Shown piece by piece: positions 40,757 through 52,349 of a stretch of 64,000 bases of DNA (within the stretch, counting starts at the first letter, position 1; each line of letters begins with the position of its first letter). Both the position numbers and the translations under genes were made by a program. Source of the stretch: Lentzea albidocapillata. Lineage in GTDB: Bacteria; Actinomycetota; Actinomycetes; Mycobacteriales; Pseudonocardiaceae. Location of the stretch: positions 248,001 to 312,000 of the forward strand of contig NZ_JOEA01000013.1 of assembly GCF_000719115.1 (NCBI RefSeq), read 5' to 3'. Under the pieces are notes generated by a model, which saw only the letters and a list, made by a program, of their open reading frames with translations, was not told where the DNA came from and did no database searches.

Positions 40757-41164
40757 TCAGTTCGAGATGTTCGGGTCGAAGGTGAAGATCACGAACGTGC
40801 CGAGCGCGATGATCAGCACCATCGAGACGTAGAGCAGCATCTTCAACCAGAACCGGGTGGCGTCCTTGCGGGCGTAGTCGTTGATGATCGTCCGGACGCC
40901 GTTGCCGCCGTGGATCTGTGCGAGCCAGAGCATCGAGAGATCCCAGAACTGCCAGAACGGCGATGCCCACCGGCCGGCCACGAAGCCGAAGTTGATGCGG
41001 TGAATGCCGCCGTCGAGGATGTTCATGATGAACAGGTGGCCCAGCACCAGGATCACGAGCAGTAGCCCGGACAGGCGCATGAACAGCCAGCTGTAGAGCT
41101 CGCCGTTGCCGCGGCGGGCCGCGGGGCGGCGCTGCGAACGGGGCTTGTCGAGTGCGAGCGACAT
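40757..41164 (-). CDS. sdhD: succinate dehydrogenase membrane anchor
   Basis: A 135-residue membrane anchor with three helices. IHGGNGVRTIINDYARK is the SdhD quinone-site signature and GHLFIMNILDGGIH supplies a likely heme His. It starts 2 bp after the sdhC stop. Confidence 0.9.
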   Translation of the reverse strand: MSLALDKPRSQRRPAARRGNGELYSWLFMRLSGLLLVILVLGHLFIMNILDGGIHRINFGFVAGRWASPFWQFWDLSMLWLAQIHGGNGVRTIINDYARKDATRFWLKMLLYVSMVLIIALGTFVIFTFDPNISN

Positions 41165-41166
41165 GG

Positions 41167-41589
41167 TCAGTGGCCCCCAACCAGCTCGGAGATCGTGCGC
41201 GCCAGCATGAAGTAGGTGCCGGGGATCATCACGACGACCCAGACGGCCAGCACGCTCCAGAGCATGACCCGCTGGTACTTGGCGCCCTTCTCCCAGAAGT
41301 CGACCAGCATGACCCGGATCCCGTTGAGCGCGTGGTAGAGAACCGCGCCGACGAGGCCGACCTCGAAGAGGTTGACGATCGGGTTCTTGTAGGTCTCGAT
41401 CACCGCGTCGTACGCGTTGGGCGACACCCGCACGAGGGCGGTGTCGAGCACGTGGGTGAAGAGGAAGAAGAACGTGAGGACACCGGTGATCCGGTGGGCG
41501 ACCCAGGACCACATGCCCAGATCACCGCGGTAGAGCGTCCCACCCCCTCGGGTGGTGCCCGACCGCTCGGGTGCGCCTGCGCTGGTCAT
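41167..41589 (-). CDS. sdhC: succinate dehydrogenase cytochrome b556 subunit
   Basis: A 140-residue heme-binding anchor with three helices. SWVAHRITGVLTFFFLFTHV and YHALNGIRVMLVDFWEKG are the SdhC motifs. First gene of the sdhCDAB unit; a GGAGG lies 9 nt before the ATG. The N-terminal 18 residues are polar and Gly/Thr-rich. Confidence 0.94.
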   Translation of the reverse strand: MTSAGAPERSGTTRGGGTLYRGDLGMWSWVAHRITGVLTFFFLFTHVLDTALVRVSPNAYDAVIETYKNPIVNLFEVGLVGAVLYHALNGIRVMLVDFWEKGAKYQRVMLWSVLAVWVVVMIPGTYFMLARTISELVGGH

Positions 41590-42122
41590 GCGCCGCGACC
41601 TCCAACGTCAGTGGTGGTGGGTCGGCAACAGTTCTTCCCGACCATGACCGGAAAATCCTAGTCCCGCACGTTGGAACCAACCCAGCAGGCGCACCCGCTC
41701 TGTGATCGATGAGACACGCTGTCGATCGGCCAAGCGGTCTTGATCGATTCCGAAATGCGGTCCACGCCACAAAACGGTCACGAACGCAGGACGGCGGCCC
41801 GGACCTCCGCCTTGGTCCGGGCCGCCGTCGTCGGCAAGGGCACTTGCCATCTTCTGCACGAGCGAGAGCCCGAGACCGGTTCAACGAGAAGCGAAACTGG
41901 GCCGTTTGGACGAAGATCGGACTGGGGAAACGGCCCGAAGAGGACGATTCACCACGCGCCGAACACGACTGATCACCACTGGTGCGGCCAAAGCGTCGAA
42001 TGCGTAACCGATAGGGGTCTTTGTAGGTGCTGACGGCAACGGGGTTGGTTACTAAGAGGTACGGTGCCGCCTCTAGGACCCAACAATGACGTTGGGGAGG
42101 AACCTCAGGGAGGAGACGAGCC
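41590..42122. other. 533-bp divergent intergenic region between sdhC and the nucleoside importer
   Basis: No convincing gene. It must carry the promoters of both divergent operons, but I see no strong -35/-10 pair. A 15-bp perfect hairpin stands in the middle (separate entry). Short open frames on both strands have no homology or ribosome site. Confidence 0.6.
41791..41828. other. 15-bp hairpin in the divergent region
   Basis: ACGGCGGCCCGGACC pairs perfectly with its complement across an 8-nt loop. Neither neighbouring gene is transcribed toward it, and no T run follows on either side, so it is not their terminator. Confidence 0.7.
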
Positions 42123-43268
42123 GTGCGTCGTCGTATGCGTGGTGTCGCGGTTGCCGCGATCGCGTTGACCAGCGTGATGACAATGGCCGCCTGCGCGAAG
42201 GACTCGGGTGGCGGGAGCAACAACGCGGGTAACGGCACGGGTGCCGCCTGCGAGTTCGCCGAGGCCCCGAGCGCGCCTGCTACCTCGAACACCAGCGCCG
42301 CCAACGGTGACAAGGTGGACGCGAGCGCGCTGAAGATCGGTCTGGCCTACGACATCGGTGGCCGTGGCGACGCGTCGTTCAACGACTCCGCCGCCGCCGG
42401 TCTCGACAAGGCCATCGCGGACATGGGCGTGAAGAAGGAGAACACGCGCGAGCTCTCCGCCGCCCCGAACGAGGACGAGTCCGCCAAGCAGACCCGTCTG
42501 CGCCAGCTGGCGTCCGAGGGCTTCAGCCCGATCATCGGTGTCGGCTTCGCCTACGCCGAGTCGATGAAGCTCGTCGCCGCCGAGTTCCCGAACGTCAAGT
42601 TCGGCCTGGTCGACGGGTCCGTCGAGGGCGCTGCCAACGTCACGCCGCTGCTGTTCGCCGAGCAGGAGGGCTCCTTCCTGGCCGGCGTCATCGCCGCGTA
42701 CCAGAGCAAGAAGTGCCACGTGGGCTTCGTCGGCGGTGTCGAGATCCCGCTGATCCAGAAGTTCGAGGCCGGCTACGCCCAGGGGGCCAAGACCGCCGCG
42801 CCGAAGATCCAGATGGAGAAGAAGTACATCACGCCGGCCGGTGACTTCACGGGCTTCCAGGACGCCCCGAAGGGCCAGGAAGCCGCGAAGGGCCAGATCG
42901 ACAAGGGCGCCGACGTGATCTACCAGGCCGCCGGTGCCTCCGGTAAGGGCATCTTCTCGGCTGCCAAGCAGGCGGGTGTGCTGGCCATCGGCGTCGACTC
43001 CGACCAGTACAACCAGGCGACCGTCGCCGACACCAAGGACGTCATCGTGTCGTCCATGCTCAAGCGCGTCGACGTCGCGGTCTACGACTTCGTCAAGGCC
43101 GTCGCCAAGAACGACATCGCCTCGCTGCCGAAGGTCTTCGACCTGAAGGTGAACGGTGTCGGCTACTCCACGTCGGGTGGCAAGATCGACGCGAAGCTGC
43201 AGGGAATCCTCGAGGGCTACAAGGCCCAGATCATCGAGGGCAAGATCAAGGTCGCGGATAAGCCGTAG
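42123..43268 (+). CDS. BMP-family nucleoside-binding lipoprotein
   Basis: A 381-residue lipoprotein, the substrate-binding part of an ABC importer of the PnrA/BmpA group. A twin-basic start (RRRMRGVAVAAIALTS) leads to lipobox MAAC (Cys23). GLAYDIGGRGDASFNDSAA and VGGVEIPLIQKFEAGY are the family motifs. The cdd and deoA genes downstream point to nucleosides as ligand. GTG start with GGGAGGAG upstream. Confidence 0.92.
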   Translation: MRRRMRGVAVAAIALTSVMTMAACAKDSGGGSNNAGNGTGAACEFAEAPSAPATSNTSAANGDKVDASALKIGLAYDIGGRGDASFNDSAAAGLDKAIADMGVKKENTRELSAAPNEDESAKQTRLRQLASEGFSPIIGVGFAYAESMKLVAAEFPNVKFGLVDGSVEGAANVTPLLFAEQEGSFLAGVIAAYQSKKCHVGFVGGVEIPLIQKFEAGYAQGAKTAAPKIQMEKKYITPAGDFTGFQDAPKGQEAAKGQIDKGADVIYQAAGASGKGIFSAAKQAGVLAIGVDSDQYNQATVADTKDVIVSSMLKRVDVAVYDFVKAVAKNDIASLPKVFDLKVNGVGYSTSGGKIDAKLQGILEGYKAQIIEGKIKVADKP

Positions 43269-43301
43269 TCCGTCAGTTCGCTTAGTCGTTCGCACGTGCC
43301 G

Positions 43302-43332
43302 GGCCCTGTGAGGATTTCGCCCTCACAGGGCC
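43302..43332 (+). terminator. intercistronic hairpin after the binding-protein gene
   Basis: A 12-bp perfect stem, GGCCCTGTGAGG with its complement, and a 7-nt loop lie between the lipoprotein gene and the ATPase gene. There is no T run, so it is more likely a partial terminator or an mRNA end-protector than a full stop. Confidence 0.65.
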
Positions 43333-43360
43333 TGGTGCGTGGTAGGAGGAGCACTCGACG

Positions 43361-44940
<1,580 letters not shown>

Positions 44941-44941
<1 letters not shown>

Positions 44942-46014
44942 TGGGACACCTGCGCGGCAAACTCCTGCCGCCCGCGTTGGCGATCGTCTTCTCACTGCTG
45001 TTGTGCGGCGTCGCGCTCGTCATCTCCGGCGCGAACCCGCTCAGCGCGTTCGGTGCGATGGTGTCGCAGGTCGGCAAGGGCACGACGGCCGTCGACATCC
45101 TCAACTCGACGGGCATCTACTACATCGCGGCGCTCGCGGTGGCGATCGGGTTCCAGATGAACCTGTTCAACATCGGTGTCGAGGGCCAGTACCGCGTCGC
45201 GGCCGTCGTGGCGGCCGTGGTCGGCGGCTCGATCGCGCTGCCCACCGGCATCCACACGCTGGTGATCATCATCGCGGCCGCCCTCGCCGGTGCCGCCTGG
45301 GCCGCGATCCCCGCGATCCTCAAGGTGACGCGCGGCGTCAACGAGGTCATCTCGACGATCATGATGAACGGCCTGGCGATCGGCCTGTCCGCCTACCTGA
45401 TCCGTCGCGACGTCTTCGGTGAGCTGCGGGGCAACAACATCCGCACCGCGGAGATCCCGGAGAGCGGCTGGATGCCCGGCATCTCGTTCGCCGGCGGCGG
45501 CACGGTGTTCGGCTTCATCTTCGTGGCCATCGCCCTCGGCGTCGGCTACTGGATCATGATGAACAAGACCCGCTTCGGCTTCGAGCTGCGCGCGTCGGGC
45601 GAGTCGTCCACCGCGGCGTCCGCGGGTGGCGTCAACGCCAAGAAGATGATCCTGGTCTCGATGCTGCTCTCGGGCGCCATCGCGGGCCTGATCTCGCTGC
45701 CGGAACTGCTCGGCCGCGACCACACGTTCAGCCTGAACTTCACCGCGGGCATCGGCTTCTCGGGCATCGCGATCGCGCTGCTCGGCCGCAACCACCCCGG
45801 TGGTATCGCGTTCGGCGCACTGCTCTGGGCGTTCCTCGACAAGTCGGGTCTCGCACTTGACAACGTCGGTGTGCCCAGGGAGATCGTCACCATCATGCAG
45901 GGCTCGATCGTCCTGTCGGTCGTCGTCGCCTACGAGGTGGTGCGCCGCTTCGAGCTCGCCTCGGAGCAGCGTCGCGTCGGCCGTGAGCTCGGAACTGTCG
46001 GAGGTGCGGCGTGA
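44941..46014 (+). CDS. nucleoside ABC importer permease 1
   Basis: A 357-residue BPD-transport-like permease with eight to ten helices. FQMNLFNIGVEGQYRVAAVV and INEVISTIMMNGLA-like segments (here VNEVISTIMMNGLAIGL) are family signatures. It forms the channel with the next gene. The start overlaps the ATPase stop and the end overlaps the next start by 4 bp. Confidence 0.93.
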
Positions 46015-47264
46015 TCTCGACGTTGGAGGAGAAGCCGCACATCCCGGCGGCGCCTCGCAAGCGCAAGGTGCCCGGCTGGGCCGTGGCCATGCTCGGTGTC
46101 GCGGGCGCGATCGCACTGCTGTCGATCACGTCGATGCAGACCGGGTTCCCGCAGCTCACGTCGTCCGGTACGACCCAGACGGCGGTCCGGCTCGCGCTGC
46201 CGATCCTGCTCGCCGGTCTCGGCGGCCTGTGGGCGGAACGCGCCGGCGTGGTCAACATCGGCCTCGAAGGCATGATGATCATGGGTACCTGGGGCGCGGC
46301 GTGGGCCGGCTACCAGTGGGGCCCGTGGGCCGCTCTCGTCGCGGCCGTCGTGTTCGGTTCGCTGGGTGGCCTGCTGCACGCGGTCGCCACGGTCACGTTC
46401 GGCGTCAACCACATCGTCTCCGGTGTGGCGATCAACCTGCTCGGCGCCGGCCTGACGAAGTACCTGTCGACGCTGATCTTCCTGCCGCTGTCGAGCAACC
46501 CTCGGCAGTCGCCGCCGGTCCAGTCGTTCGACACGTTCTCGGCGGCGGGCCTCGGCGACTGGCTCGGCGAGCTCGAAGCCGGGCAGCGCCTGTTCATCTC
46601 GGACGTCGCGGGCATCCTGCGCGGCCTCGTCACCGGTGTCTCGCCGCTGACGATGATCGCGATCCTGCTGCTGCCGCTGTCGTACTACCTGCTCTGGCGC
46701 ACCCGTTTCGGTCTGCGCCTGCGCTCGGTCGGCGAGAACCCGCACGCGGCGGACTCGCTGGGCGTGAAGGTGTACTTCCACAAGTACGTCGCCGTGATCG
46801 TCTCCGGTGGTCTCGCCGGCCTGGGTGGTGCCGCGCTGGTGCTCAACCCCGGCCAGCTGTCGTACCTGGAGGGGCAGACCGGCGGCCGCGGCTACATCGG
46901 CCTCGCTGCGATGATCTTCGGCAACTGGCGGCCCGGTGGCCTGCTGGGCGGTGCGGCGCTGTTCGGCTACGCCGACGGCCTGCAGCTGCGTTCGGGTGGC
47001 GAGACGGTGCTGGCGCTGGTCTACGGCGTGGTGCTGCTGCTCGGTGTGATCGTGGTCTGGCAGCTCATCCGCCGGAAGTGGTTCTCCGCGGCGGCGGCGA
47101 TCTTCGTGGCCGTGCTGATGTACCTGCTGTACATCAGCCTCGACGAGATCCCCAGCGAGTTCGTGTCCTACGCGCCGCACATGGTGACGCTGGCCGTGCT
47201 GGCCGTGGCATCGCAACGGTTGCGAATGCCGGCCGCCGACGGTCTGGTGTACCGCCGTGGCTGA
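46011..47264 (+). CDS. nucleoside ABC importer permease 2
   Basis: A 417-residue permease, partner of permease 1. AGVVNIGLEGMMIMGTWGAA, FGVNHIVSGVAINLLGAGL and FGLRLRSVGENPHAADSLGV are the typical blocks. An N-terminal cytosolic tail of about 35 residues (EKPHIPAAPRKRK) precedes the first helix. It overlaps the cdd gene by 8 bp, coupling uptake to catabolism. Confidence 0.93.
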   Translation: MISTLEEKPHIPAAPRKRKVPGWAVAMLGVAGAIALLSITSMQTGFPQLTSSGTTQTAVRLALPILLAGLGGLWAERAGVVNIGLEGMMIMGTWGAAWAGYQWGPWAALVAAVVFGSLGGLLHAVATVTFGVNHIVSGVAINLLGAGLTKYLSTLIFLPLSSNPRQSPPVQSFDTFSAAGLGDWLGELEAGQRLFISDVAGILRGLVTGVSPLTMIAILLLPLSYYLLWRTRFGLRLRSVGENPHAADSLGVKVYFHKYVAVIVSGGLAGLGGAALVLNPGQLSYLEGQTGGRGYIGLAAMIFGNWRPGGLLGGAALFGYADGLQLRSGGETVLALVYGVVLLLGVIVVWQLIRRKWFSAAAAIFVAVLMYLLYISLDEIPSEFVSYAPHMVTLAVLAVASQRLRMPAADGLVYRRG

Positions 47265-47642
47265 GGTCGACTGGGACCTGCTGCGGGCACGGGCGGTGGA
47301 AGCGGCGTCGTTCGCCCACTGCCCGTACTCGGGGCTGCAGGTCGGTTCCGCGGCGTTGTGCGACGACGGCCGCATCGTGACGGGCTGCAACGTCGAGAAC
47401 GCCTCGTACGGCGTCGGTCTCTGCGCCGAGTGTGCAATGGCCGGTCAGCTGCAGCTCACGGGTGGCGGCCGGTTCGTCGCGGTGGCGTGTCGTTCCGGTG
47501 CCGGTGAGCTGCTGATGCCGTGCGGCCGGTGCCGTCAGGTGCTGTACGAGCTGGGCGGCCGCGACTGCTTGGTGGACACGCCTTCCGGGGTGCTGCCGAT
47601 GTCGTCGGTGCTGCCGGACGCGTTCGGACCGGAGGACCTGCC

Positions 47643-47646
<4 letters not shown>
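47257..47646 (+). CDS. cdd: cytidine deaminase
   Basis: A 129-residue tetrameric zinc enzyme turning (deoxy)cytidine into (deoxy)uridine. NVENASYGVGLCAECAM holds the first Cys ligand and the catalytic Glu, and PCGRCRQVL the other two Cys ligands. CPYSGLQVGSAAL is the substrate region. The GTG start overlaps permease 2 and the stop overlaps deoA (ATGA). Confidence 0.95.
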
Positions 47647-48913
<1,267 letters not shown>

Positions 48914-48917
<4 letters not shown>

Positions 48918-50362
48918 CCGACGAGCGAGCCCGCCAGGGGCGACCTGTCCTGCTTCCACAGCACGCACAGGACCTCCTGGCGGCCCGGCGTGGCGGCGTC
49001 GTTGTAGGCCTCCCACTCCTTCTGGGTGGGGACGAGCCCGGTGAAGCCGATGGGCTCCTTGATGTTCGGTTCGATGGCCTTGAACTGCTCGGTGCAGTAG
49101 TTCTCGGTGAAGTCGGCGAGCCACTTCGTGCCGGGGTAGGCGATGTCCTTCGGCTTGTCCCACAACGGGGTCGCGGCCGAGAAGAGCTGGATGCCGTGCG
49201 GCCCGTTGCACGGCACGTCCGTCCGCACCGGCGACCCCTGCGTGAGGAAGTCCTTGGCGCACTGCGTGCCGGAGAGGTTCCACTCGGGCACGTCGCCGCC
49301 GCGCCCGAACGTGGCGATACGTCGTGACGGCAGTGGTGCGCCCACCGGCAACGACGCTGCTTCGGTCCACTCGGTGGAGTTCTCCGAGGGCTGGTTGGTG
49401 CCGGTGTTCTGGCCCGCGTTGGAACTCTCGGGCTTGAAGGCCTGGTAGCCGGCGAACGCGGCACCCGCGAGCACCGCGACGCCCACGACCACGGCGGCGA
49501 TCTTGACGGCCGTGCTCTTTTTGTTGCGCGGCAACGGAACCGCCGGGGCACCCTGGGCGATCGCCGTCAGCATGTGACGGGCGTGCGGCGCGGTCAGGCG
49601 CCGGTTCGGATCGACCGTCAGGAAGCCGCGGATCACGTCGGCCAGCGCCGGCGAGGCCTGCCGCAGCACCGGCGGCTCGTTCATGACCGCGTGCAACGTC
49701 GACGCGGTGGACGTGCGTTCGAACGGGCTGACACCTTCGACCGCGTGCGCCATCGTGACGCCGAGCGCCCACAGGTCCGACGCCGGCGAGGCCTCCCAGC
49801 CGTGGAGCCGGTCCGGCGACATGTACGCGGGCGAGCCGACGATGCCGCCGTTGTGCGTGAGCCGCGGGTCGTCCGTCGCCTGCGCGATGCCGAAGTCCGT
49901 GAGCTTCACGGCCCCGTCCGGACGCACCATGATGTTGCTGGGCTTGACGTCCCGATGCACGATGCCCGCCGAGTGCGCGGCCTCCAGCGCGCCGAGCACC
50001 TGCAACGCGACGCCCGCCATCCAGGTCGAGTCGCGCGGGCCGTGCTTCTGCACGATGGTGGCGAGGTCGAGCGCGTCGACGAGCTCCATCGCGAGGTAGG
50101 TGCGGTCGTTCTCGCGGACGATGTCGTAGACCGTGACCACGGCAGGATGGTTCAGCCGGCCCGCCGTGCGCGCCTCGCGGAGCATGCGCTCCTCGAGCAC
50201 GTGGCGTTCCTCGGCGGCGATGCCCTGCGGCGGGTGCAGCTCCTTGAGCGCGACCGCGCGGCCGAGTACCTGGTCCTGAGCACGCCACACGACACCCATC
50301 GCACCCCGGCCGAGCTCGGCGAGCAGTGCGTAGCGGTTGGCGACGAGTCGCTGTTGCTGCAC
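48914..50362 (-). CDS. membrane Ser/Thr protein kinase with septum-formation-like domain
   Basis: A 482-residue PknB-type kinase. Gly loop LGRGAMGVVW, Lys40 (AVALKE), HRDVKPSN with Asp138, DFGIA with Asp156, then SPAYMSPDRL. After a helix near 288-308 (IAAVVVGVAVLAGAAFAGY), the outer domain shows QCAKDFL, PCNGPHGIQLF, YPGTKWLADFTENYC and CVLWKQDRSPLAGSLVG, matching the septum-formation-like pattern. A GGAAGGGAAG precedes the GTG start. It stands alone between convergent deoA and the coiled-coil gene. Confidence 0.92.
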
Positions 50363-50492
50363 GGACTTCCCTTCCGGACGCCCCCGGCTTCCCTTTTGGT
50401 CACCCCCAGCTGGCGGCGAGCATAGCCATGAGCCGTGTGAGCGCTCTCGCCATGGTCACGTGTGTCAGCTGACAGAGGTTCACCGCAAACGC

Positions 50493-50530
50493 CGAACGAC
50501 CCTGGAGCAACGTTGCTCCAGGGTCGTTCG
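50493..50530 (-). terminator. 38-bp perfect palindrome after the coiled-coil gene
   Basis: CGAACGACCCTGGAGCAAC and its exact complement abut with no spacer, giving a 19-bp stem in DNA (about 17 bp with a 4-nt loop in RNA). It lies 15 bp beyond the coiled-coil stop codon and is its likely terminator. Confidence 0.8.
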
Positions 50531-50544
50531 CAGTGGTCAGACGA

Positions 50545-52014
50545 TCAGGCGCCTTCGGCCGCCAGGTCGTCGTCGTCCATGTCCTTGCCGCCGTTCGCCG
50601 GCTTCGGGCCGCCGTTCTTGCGGGTGCGGCGCTGCGGGCGCGGCAGGGCGGTGGGCGGCGGGGGCGGGGTGGGCGAGCCGCCGCCGAGGATGAGCTCGGC
50701 GAAGGTGGCCATGGCCTCGTCCAGCTGGCCGCCGATGCGCAGTTCCGACTCCTGGTTCGACTTGCGGACCAGGGACTGCAGCGCGTCGGCGTCCGGGCGG
50801 GCGCCGACGGTCTCGGCGACCTTGGACAGGCTCGCGTCGACGGAGCCACCGAGCTCGGAGATGCGGGTGGCGAAGCCGTCCTCGACCTTGTCGAGGCGGT
50901 CCGTCATGGTGTCGAGCTTCGAGGTGACCTGCTCCAGGCGGCCGGCGAGGGCCTCCAGGCGGTCCGCCGAGTCGACCTGGTCGCGGGACTGCTCGATCGC
51001 CGCGTACAGGGCGGTGCGGGCCTCGTCGAGCTTGCCGCCCACGACCTCGCGGGTGTCGGCGACGGCCGTCGCGAGCTCGGTGCGGGTCTCGGCCAGCGAG
51101 CCGGCGAGCGAGTCGCGCGTCTCGGCCAGGGAACCGACGAGGGAGTCGCGGGTCTCCGCCACGACACCGGCCAGTTCGCCGCGGGTCTCCGCCACGGCGC
51201 CGGACAGCTCGGTGCGGGTCTCGGCGAGCGACGCCGCCAGCTGGTTGTGGTTGCCGGTGAGGGTGGACGTCAGCTTGTCGCGGCTGTCGGCGATCGCCCC
51301 GGCCAGCTCCCCGCGGCTCTCGGCGATGGCGGTGGTCAGCTCGGTGCGGGCGGCGGCGAAGGCGTCACGCTGCTCGTCGGCGCGGCCGTGCACGCTCGAG
51401 AACGACTCGGCGAGGATCTTCTGCAGGGCCTCACGGGTGCCGTCGAGGTGCTCGTGCACGCCCTCGTCCACCTCGTCGAGACGGCCGCGCAGCGCGGCTT
51501 CGAGGGCCTCGACGCGCTCGCGCAGCGGGTTGGTGACGGCGGCCGGGATCGCGTCGACCTTGCCGTCCTGCTTGTCCAGGTGGCCGTCGAGGTCGTCGAT
51601 GCGCTTGTGGATGCTGGAGAGCTTGTCCTCCAGGCCGTCCATGCGACCGGCGACGCCTTCGAAGCGGCCGGCGACGCCGTCGAGGCGGCCGTCCAGCTGG
51701 GCGAAGGGCTTGGCGAGCTTGTCCACCAGGGCGTCGACCGCGCGACCGATGTCGGCGACGGCGTTGTCCTGGGCCTCCAGCTTGGCGAGGGCCTCGTCCA
51801 GGCGCTCAGCGAGAACGCTGACCTCGGTGCGGTCCGGCAGCTCCGACAGGCGCTTGCGAACCGAACCCAGCGACTCCAGAGGCGACATCCGGGCGTGGAT
51901 CTCGTCCAGCGCGTCAAAGATCTGCTGCTGCTCGCTCTCACGGATCTCCGCGGCGCGCGTGAGCATGTTGCGCATCCGATCGAAGGACATCGTGGAGTTG
52001 TTGTTCTCTGTCAC
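50545..52014 (-). CDS. long coiled-coil protein with hendecad (11-residue) repeats
   Basis: A 489-residue, almost wholly helical protein. Residues 40-210 are heptad-like (LEDKLSSIHKRIDDLDGHLD). Residues about 221-345 are some eleven tandem 11-mers of the form AETRxELAGxV (for example AETRTELSGAV, AETRGELAGVV, AETRDSLVGSL). The tail is Pro-rich, basic, then acidic (DMDDDDLAAEGA). No signal peptide or transmembrane helix. 11-mer repeats make right-handed or amphipathic helices as in apolipoproteins and LEA proteins. A scaffold or membrane-surface role is inferred. GTG 52014 has GAAGG upstream. Confidence 0.8.
   Translation of the reverse strand: MTENNNSTMSFDRMRNMLTRAAEIRESEQQQIFDALDEIHARMSPLESLGSVRKRLSELPDRTEVSVLAERLDEALAKLEAQDNAVADIGRAVDALVDKLAKPFAQLDGRLDGVAGRFEGVAGRMDGLEDKLSSIHKRIDDLDGHLDKQDGKVDAIPAAVTNPLRERVEALEAALRGRLDEVDEGVHEHLDGTREALQKILAESFSSVHGRADEQRDAFAAARTELTTAIAESRGELAGAIADSRDKLTSTLTGNHNQLAASLAETRTELSGAVAETRGELAGVVAETRDSLVGSLAETRDSLAGSLAETRTELATAVADTREVVGGKLDEARTALYAAIEQSRDQVDSADRLEALAGRLEQVTSKLDTMTDRLDKVEDGFATRISELGGSVDASLSKVAETVGARPDADALQSLVRKSNQESELRIGGQLDEAMATFAELILGGGSPTPPPPPTALPRPQRRTRKNGGPKPANGGKDMDDDDLAAEGA
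50988..51354 (-). repeat. 33-bp tandem repeat array (hendecads)
   Basis: About eleven diverged 33-bp units code for the 11-residue repeats of the coiled-coil protein. Units share GCGGAGACCCGC-like cores on the coding strand. Central copies are most alike, suggesting recent unit duplication. Confidence 0.8.
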
Positions 52015-52349
52015 GGCTGAGTGCCTTCGTCCAGGGGAGGGGGAGACCACGGGAGCCTATCCGCGTCACGGGACGTCGCTGTACCACCCCTGCCAGAGAA
52101 CGGCCGGGTACGGATGGGCAACTAACCCGATCAGGCTACCTGACTACTCTCAACGCCAAGTTACCGCCTGGAAGCAGGCAGTAACGCCCGATGATGTTCC
52201 TACCTTGGGGTGACTCAAGCCTCGCATTGGTTGCAGAAAGTTGCTGATCACGGATCTGCAACGACGTTGTACCGACAAATGATCATATCGTCGGCAAGAT
52301 CATTTCGGCCAGCACTGAAGCGGCGTGTCGCCTGGAGTAACGTGTAGCA
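52015..52349. other. 335-bp divergent region upstream of add
   Basis: No gene. It separates the coiled-coil gene from add. It contains an inverted repeat at 52272-52305 and, just before add, TAACGT seven bases ahead of the ATG, which could be a -10 of a leaderless add transcript. Confidence 0.55.
52272..52305. promoter_or_regulatory. inverted repeats upstream of add
   Basis: AAATGATC at 52277 and GATCATTT at 52298 form an 8-bp inverted repeat 13 bp apart; CCGAC/GTCGG arms (52272, 52289) interlock with it. This could be an operator for add; the regulator is unknown. Confidence 0.4.

Noticed and set aside
41608..41895. Minus-strand peptide TGLGLSLVQKMA resembling the G2 box of histidine kinases, taken as a possible kinase remnant
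   Set aside because: A stop codon directly precedes it and no other kinase motif appears in any frame upstream, so nine matching residues are best explained as chance.
50988..51354. 33-bp repeats considered as a non-coding tandem array
   Set aside because: They keep the reading frame of the coiled-coil protein throughout and encode conserved 11-residue units.
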